Under the pieces are notes generated by a model that made no database searches, was not told the DNA's origin, and saw only the letters and a list, made by a program, of their open reading frames with translations. Positions 24,342-27,766 of a stretch of DNA of 27,766 nt are shown here, piece after piece (the first letter of the stretch is position 1; each line of letters begins with the position of its first letter). The stretch is taken from the NCBI RefSeq assembly GCF_946479415.1, contig NZ_CAMLFY010000053.1:1-27766 (forward strand), in the 5' to 3' direction. The stretch comes from an uncultured Shinella sp. Lineage in GTDB: Bacteria > Pseudomonadota > Alphaproteobacteria > Rhizobiales > Rhizobiaceae. Both the position numbers and the translations under genes were made by a program.

Positions 24342-25063
24342 TGATACTTCTCCGGATTGGCTTTGCAATGATCTAGGATTGTTTCGAACCAGCGCTCGTA
24401 CCACACCCATGAGTTCTTGTAGTCTCCTGGGCAGCCATAGCCCTTCGCAGGATTCTTTGCATCCAGACGCAGCAGCAGCATGAAGATGACGAGGTTGCGC
24501 CACCGGAGCGCCTCGGTCTTGAAGGGATTGCGCGAAGAGTCCGGTCGGAAGATTTCGTAGAGGTCCTGAACCACTGTGGAAGGCAGCGCACGGATCACTG
24601 GTGCGGTCGTTTCTCGGTTTGGTACGAGCTGGCGGTAAAGCACGTCGATCCTGAGAAGCTTGGCCTCCATTTCTGCTGACCGAACGCCCGTCGTATTGCC
24701 TGCGTAACGGAGCATGTCGGTCACAAAGCTCACGACCGACGTCCAGGTCGAGGTCTTGTCGATGCCCGCTACGGTGGCTTCGTTGCGCAGTTGGGAGAAA
24801 AAGCCGAGAAGGACGTCCTCAAGTGCGTCGGCGTCGGCATCAGCTATCAGGCGATCTAGGCAGTCGTAGCCACGTTGCCGCTCAGTCGCGTCGTAAAACC
24901 GGTCCAAAGCAGCCAGATGCTTGCGCCGGGTCGACGGCTCCAATGAGGCTTTCAGGACATCGCTCCAGATCGTCGCCCAGAACCGTGGAGCGCCGGAGGA
25001 GCCGACGCTGACAACGCCGGACAACGTATGCGGCAGCGATGGAGAGGCTAGGTTGACCGGCAT
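24338..25063 (-). pseudogene. Truncated tyrosine-recombinase-like protein with replaced C terminus
   Basis: Length is 241 aa. Residues ~30-200 look like the N-terminal core-binding domain of a phage-integrase family protein: SLEPSTRRKHLAALDRFYD, a long helical stretch (DALEDVLLGFFSQLRNEATV), a linker ending in ALPSTVVQDLYEIFRPDS and EALRWRNLVIFMLLLRL. In intact family members this last phrase is followed by the box I arginine (LRLGLRRGE type). Here it is replaced from residue 201 by an unrelated 41-residue tail, DAKNPAKGYGCPGDYKNS onward, and the catalytic domain with R-H-R-Y residues is missing. The join is near 24464. It may be a dead integrase, or a small fusion protein still expressed, as the coupled downstream gene hints. 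Homology is judged by eye only. Confidence 0.55.
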
Positions 25064-25335
25064 GATGCCCCGCGCTGATTGACCAACGCAGAGAGCCTTT
25101 CATGACCAGTCAGAAAAGCAACACCCAAAACCGCTTCTTATCGCGGTAATCCACAGCAGCGTTACCAGCGGTTTAGCACCCAAAAGCAACAGCCGTGAAA
25201 CCACCCGGTCGTTCCATAATCTATCTTATGTGATCTTTGTATTGCTGTGAAATTGCGTGACACTCGCCTGTCGACTATGGCCGTAAAACCATAGTAGCTA
25301 CGGCGTCCCGACGCATCCCAAACAGCGACACCGAT
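25064..25335. other. Noncoding right edge of accessory patch and leader of the acetyltransferase gene
   Basis: No gene is seen. It holds two AAAAGCAACA direct repeats (25114-25123, 25182-25191) with a nested dyad region between them (AAACCGC/GCGGTTT, GGTAA/TTACC). Beyond that come two mutually exclusive hairpins: ACTATGG/CCATAGT (25274-25280, 25289-25295) and GCCGTA/TACGGC (25280-25285, 25299-25304), 30-60 nt before the next start codon. Confidence 0.5.
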
Positions 25336-25863
25336 ATGACCGACATTCCCGTGCTCGAAACCAGCCGCCTCATCCTGCGTGGCTTTCAACCGGGCGATCT
25401 CGACGCCATGACCACGATGTGGGCTTTGCCCGAGGTTGTGCGCTACATCAGCGGCGTGCCGTTGACACGTGAACAGTCCTGGACGCGGCTGCTGCGCCAT
25501 GTCGGCATGTGGCATGTCATGGGCTTCGGCTTCTGGGTCATCACCGACAAGGCCACGGGCCGTCTTATTGGCGAAGCCGGGTTTCATGAGATGCGTCGGG
25601 CGATTGTGCCGGCTATCGAGAATACGCTGGAAGCCGGCTGGGGCCTGCTGCCGGAAATGCATGGCCAAGGTCTTGCCAGTGAAGCGCTGGAGGCCATGTG
25701 GACCTGGGCTGCGGAAAACCATCCGGGCATGCCGATCATCTGCATCATCGACCCGCAGAATACTGCGTCGCTGACCCTTGCAGCCCGACACGGTTTTGAG
25801 GAAACCGCGCGCGCGACCTACCAGGACTCGGAAGTTGTGATCCTGCGAAAGGTCGCAGGCTGA
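25336..25863 (+). CDS. GNAT family N-acetyltransferase (RimJ/RimL-like)
   Basis: A protein of 175 aa, typical for the RimJ/RimL-type GNAT branch: LETSRLILRGFQPGDLDAM at the N terminus, FWVITDKATGRLIGEAGFHE, the acetyl-CoA loop GWGLLPEMHGQGLASEALEA, and IICIIDPQNTASLTLAARHG FEE near the C terminus. It acetylates an unknown amine or N-terminus in the cytoplasm. It is not like the GNAT at 6426. The ATG at 25336 has no strong ribosome binding site. It stands alone between the accessory patch and the DUF4864 gene. Confidence 0.87.
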   Translation: MTDIPVLETSRLILRGFQPGDLDAMTTMWALPEVVRYISGVPLTREQSWTRLLRHVGMWHVMGFGFWVITDKATGRLIGEAGFHEMRRAIVPAIENTLEAGWGLLPEMHGQGLASEALEAMWTWAAENHPGMPIICIIDPQNTASLTLAARHGFEETARATYQDSEVVILRKVAG

Positions 25864-26031
25864 CAGGCGATGCGCGCCATACTCCGCTAACTCGCTTTAA
25901 TTAATCAACGCATCATACTGTTTATAAATAATTTTCTTTTCAAGAAATCACTTTAAGATCTTCGCGCCACATCAGAAGCGCTTTGCATCTTTCTGTGTTA
26001 TTCTGCTTTCATCGAAACGGGAGTGAGCGTC
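25864..26031 (+). promoter_or_regulatory. AT-rich upstream region of the DUF4864 gene
   Basis: Bases ~25897-25965 are strongly AT-rich compared with the surroundings (TTAATTAATC, TTTATAAATAATTTT), fitting a promoter. No exact -35/-10 pair is assigned. GGGAG (26019-26023) is the ribosome binding site for the ATG at 26032. Confidence 0.4.
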
Positions 26032-26442
26032 ATGAGATTGCCTGTCGCCGTGTTTCTTTGCGTTTCCGTGCCCCTGTTTGCGCATGCGGAAGAGCCCGTC
26101 GATACCGCGCAGGGCATCATCCAGAACCAGATCGCCGCCTTCCTGAATGACGATGCGAAGACGGCTTATTCCTTCGCGTCCCCCACCATCCGCGGAAAAT
26201 TCCCGAACGAGACCGCGTTTTTCGACATGGTCAAAAAGGGCTATGCGCCGGTCTACCGTCCCGGCAATTTTGCCTTCGGCCGGTCCAAGGTGGAGGGTGA
26301 CATGGTGGTACAGGAGGTGCTGATTTCAGGGCCTGACGGCAAGGACTGGACGGCGCTCTACCAGCTCCTGAAGCAGCCGGATGGCAGCTACAAGATCAAC
26401 GGCGTGCATATGGTACACGCCGCGCCCGGCCCGGAAATCTGA
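26032..26442 (+). CDS. DUF4864 family exported protein
   Basis: A protein of 136 aa with a signal peptide (MRLPVAVFLCVSVPLFAHA, cleavage before EEP). The mature part, with IIQNQIAAFLNDDAKTAYSFA, FFDMVKKGYAPVYRP and WTALYQLLKQPDGSYKINGV, matches the DUF4864 family, a small periplasmic NTF2-like domain of unknown role found next to tgt in rhizobia. ATG 26032 is preferred over GTG 26023 because the latter overlaps the GGGAG ribosome binding site. It converges with tgt, with only 3 nt between the stop codons. Confidence 0.83.
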   Translation: MRLPVAVFLCVSVPLFAHAEEPVDTAQGIIQNQIAAFLNDDAKTAYSFASPTIRGKFPNETAFFDMVKKGYAPVYRPGNFAFGRSKVEGDMVVQEVLISGPDGKDWTALYQLLKQPDGSYKINGVHMVHAAPGPEI

Positions 26443-26445
26443 TCC

Positions 26446-27576
26446 TCAGAGAGGGGCGAGATCGCCCCTCGCCCATTCTTCCTGCGTCTGCGCCATGAAA
26501 TCGGCGAAGCGGCCTTCCTCGATCGCCTTGCGGATGCCGGCCATCAGGTCCTGGTAGTAGGACAGGTTGTTCCAGGTCAAAAGCATGCCGCCGAGGGATT
26601 CGTTGGCGCGGATGAGGTGGTGCAGGTAGGCGCGCGAATAGTCGCGGGCGGCCGGGCAGCTCGATTGCTCGTCGAGCGGGCGCATGTCTTCCGCATGGCG
26701 GGCGTTGCGCAGGTTGATGCGGCCGCGGCGGGTGAAGGCCAGGCCGTGACGGCCGGAGCGGGTCGGCATCACGCAATCGAACATGTCGATGCCGCGTGCG
26801 ACGGATTTCAGCATGTCATCAGGCGTGCCGACGCCCATCAGGTAGCGCGGCTTTTCGAACGGCATATGCGGGATGGTCGTGTCGATCATGTCGAGCATGA
26901 CTTCCTGCGGCTCACCCACGGCAAGGCCGCCGATGGCATAGCCCTTGAGGTTCAGCTCGGCGAGCGCCTGTGCGGACCGCACGCGCAGATGCGGGATGTC
27001 GCCGCCTTGCACGATGCCGAACATCGCCTTGCCCGGCTGATCGCCGAAGGCCACCTTGCAGCGTTCGGCCCAGCGCAGCGACATTTCCATGGCGCGCTCG
27101 ATTTCCTTGGGCGATGCAGGCAGTGCGACGCATTCGTCGAGCTGCATCTGAATATCGCTGTCGAGCAGGCCCTGAATCTCGATAGAGCGCTCCGGCGACA
27201 TGTGGTGCAGCGCGCCGTCGACATGGCTCTTGAAGGTCACGCCCTGCTCGTCGAGCTTGCGCAGGCCGGAGAGCGACATGACCTGGAAGCCGCCCGAGTC
27301 GGTAAGGATCGGGTGTGGCCAGCGGATGAGTTCGTGCAGGCCGCCGAGGCGGGCGACACGCTCCGGGCCGGGGCGCAGCATCAGGTGATAGGTGTTGCCG
27401 AGAATGATATCGGCGCCGAGCTCGCGCACCTGGTCGAGATACATCGCCTTCACCGTGCCCACCGTACCGACGGGCATAAAGGCCGGCGTACGGATGGTGC
27501 CGCGCGGCATGGAGACCTCGCCGCGGCGGGCCTTGCCATCGGTGGCGAGAAGCTTGAACTCAAAAGTGTCGGTCAT
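26446..27576 (-). CDS. tgt: Queuine/preQ1 tRNA-ribosyltransferase (tRNA-guanine transglycosylase)
   Basis: A protein of 376 aa that swaps guanine-34 for the queuosine precursor preQ1 in tRNAs with GUN anticodons. The acid/base aspartate is D93 in [12 protein letters not shown], the nucleophile is D267 in [16 protein letters not shown], and VQGG and GGLAVGEP form the substrate loops. The zinc motif CxCxxC of the E. coli and Zymomonas enzymes reads SSCPAA here (S305, C307, A310), so only one of three cysteine ligands remains, while RAYLHHL with the histidine is intact. Its ATG overlaps the queA stop as ATGA, so the two queuosine genes are coupled. Confidence 0.95.
   Translation of the reverse strand: MTDTFEFKLLATDGKARRGEVSMPRGTIRTPAFMPVGTVGTVKAMYLDQVRELGADIILGNTYHLMLRPGPERVARLGGLHELIRWPHPILTDSGGFQVMSLSGLRKLDEQGVTFKSHVDGALHHMSPERSIEIQGLLDSDIQMQLDECVALPASPKEIERAMEMSLRWAERCKVAFGDQPGKAMFGIVQGGDIPHLRVRSAQALAELNLKGYAIGGLAVGEPQEVMLDMIDTTIPHMPFEKPRYLMGVGTPDDMLKSVARGIDMFDCVMPTRSGRHGLAFTRRGRINLRNARHAEDMRPLDEQSSCPAARDYSRAYLHHLIRANESLGGMLLTWNNLSYYQDLMAGIRKAIEEGRFADFMAQTQEEWARGDLAPL
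26451..26470. terminator. Hairpin at the convergent ends of tgt and the DUF4864 gene
   Basis: Perfect 9-bp stem GAGGGGCGA / TCGCCCCTC within the last codons of tgt and 9 nt after the DUF4864 stop. No T-run follows. It may serve as 3' end structure for the DUF4864 message. Confidence 0.4.
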
Positions 27577-27766
27577 CGGTGGTCCCGGAAAAGCAGGCTG
27601 GAGTCGCCGTAGGAATAGAAGCGGTAGCCGGTCGCGATGGCATGGGCATAGGCGCCGCGCATGGTCTCGAGGCCGGAAAAGGCCGAGACGAGCATGAAGA
27701 GCGTCGATTTCGGCAGGTGGAAGTTGGTCATCAGGATATCGGCCGTGCGGAAGCGGTAGCCGGGCG
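27573..27766 (-). CDS. queA: S-adenosylmethionine:tRNA ribosyltransferase-isomerase, C-terminal part
   Basis: This is the last ~64 codons of queA, cut by the window edge. The read-out contains [20 protein letters not shown], then [20 protein letters not shown] and [19 protein letters not shown] before the stop, the conserved C terminus of QueA. The enzyme transfers and isomerises the ribosyl of SAM onto preQ1-modified tRNA to form epoxyqueuosine, the step after Tgt. The stop codon overlaps the tgt start as ATGA. Confidence 0.95.
   Translation of the reverse strand, partial: PGYRFRTADILMTNFHLPKSTLFMLVSAFSGLETMRGAYAHAIATGYRFYSYGDSSLLFRDHR

Noticed and set aside
24342..24503. Extended N terminus for the small membrane protein (116 aa)
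   Set aside because: The extension overlaps the integrase-like gene in another frame, while ATG 24341 has its own ribosome binding site and an ATGA overlap.

Overview
The window looks like a chromosomal or megaplasmid segment from an alphaproteobacterium of the Rhizobiales, probably Rhizobiaceae. Supporting signs are high GC with GC-rich codon third positions, the queA-tgt pair overlapping by ATGA, a glutathione-dependent formaldehyde pair (class III alcohol dehydrogenase plus Gfa), and protein sequences of rhizobial type. No rRNA, tRNA or CRISPR array was seen. Species was not determined.

Layout. (1) 1-1009: end of the class III alcohol dehydrogenase gene, then gfa (formaldehyde detoxification). 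(2) 1056-2673: a divergent MFS exporter / ArsR-type regulator pair with two GGTTC-N10-GAACC operator-like dyads between them. (3) 2835-13734: a ten-gene, same-strand block. It encodes two luciferase-like flavin monooxygenases (LLM), an M20 amidohydrolase, a GNAT acetyltransferase, a fused permease-ATPase of the polar amino acid ABC type, two tandem paralogous binding proteins, a third LLM oxidoreductase, a DsbA/kappa-GST-fold protein and a cystathionine beta-lyase-like enzyme. (4) 14016-22245: FMN reductase, SfnG-type dimethylsulfone monooxygenase, a complete five-part branched-chain-type ABC transporter and an SfnB-type acyl-CoA-dehydrogenase-like flavoprotein, closed by an intrinsic terminator. 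(5) 22552-23934: a stand-alone FAD/NAD(P)-binding protein. (6) about 23940-25335: an accessory patch with a truncated tyrosine-recombinase-like gene coupled to a 62-aa membrane protein, flanked by nested TGTTGCTT inverted repeats. (7) 25336-27766: GNAT acetyltransferase, DUF4864 protein, and convergent tgt and queA.

How it works together. Blocks 3 and 4 read as an organosulfur scavenging island. The gene set of block 3 (acetyltransferase, two LLM oxygenases, M20 deacylase, amino acid ABC importer) parallels the Bacillus subtilis ytmI operon, which salvages S-modified cysteines through N-acetylation, oxidative C-S cleavage and deacetylation. Block 4 would import an unidentified sulfur compound and oxidise dimethylsulfone with reduced FMN, releasing formaldehyde, which block 1 could detoxify. 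The two blocks start with a shared AT-rich element (21 of 28 positions identical) located 23-27 nt before their first start codons, suggesting one common regulator, which is not encoded here. Substrates and regulator are inferences from gene content, not read from the sequence.
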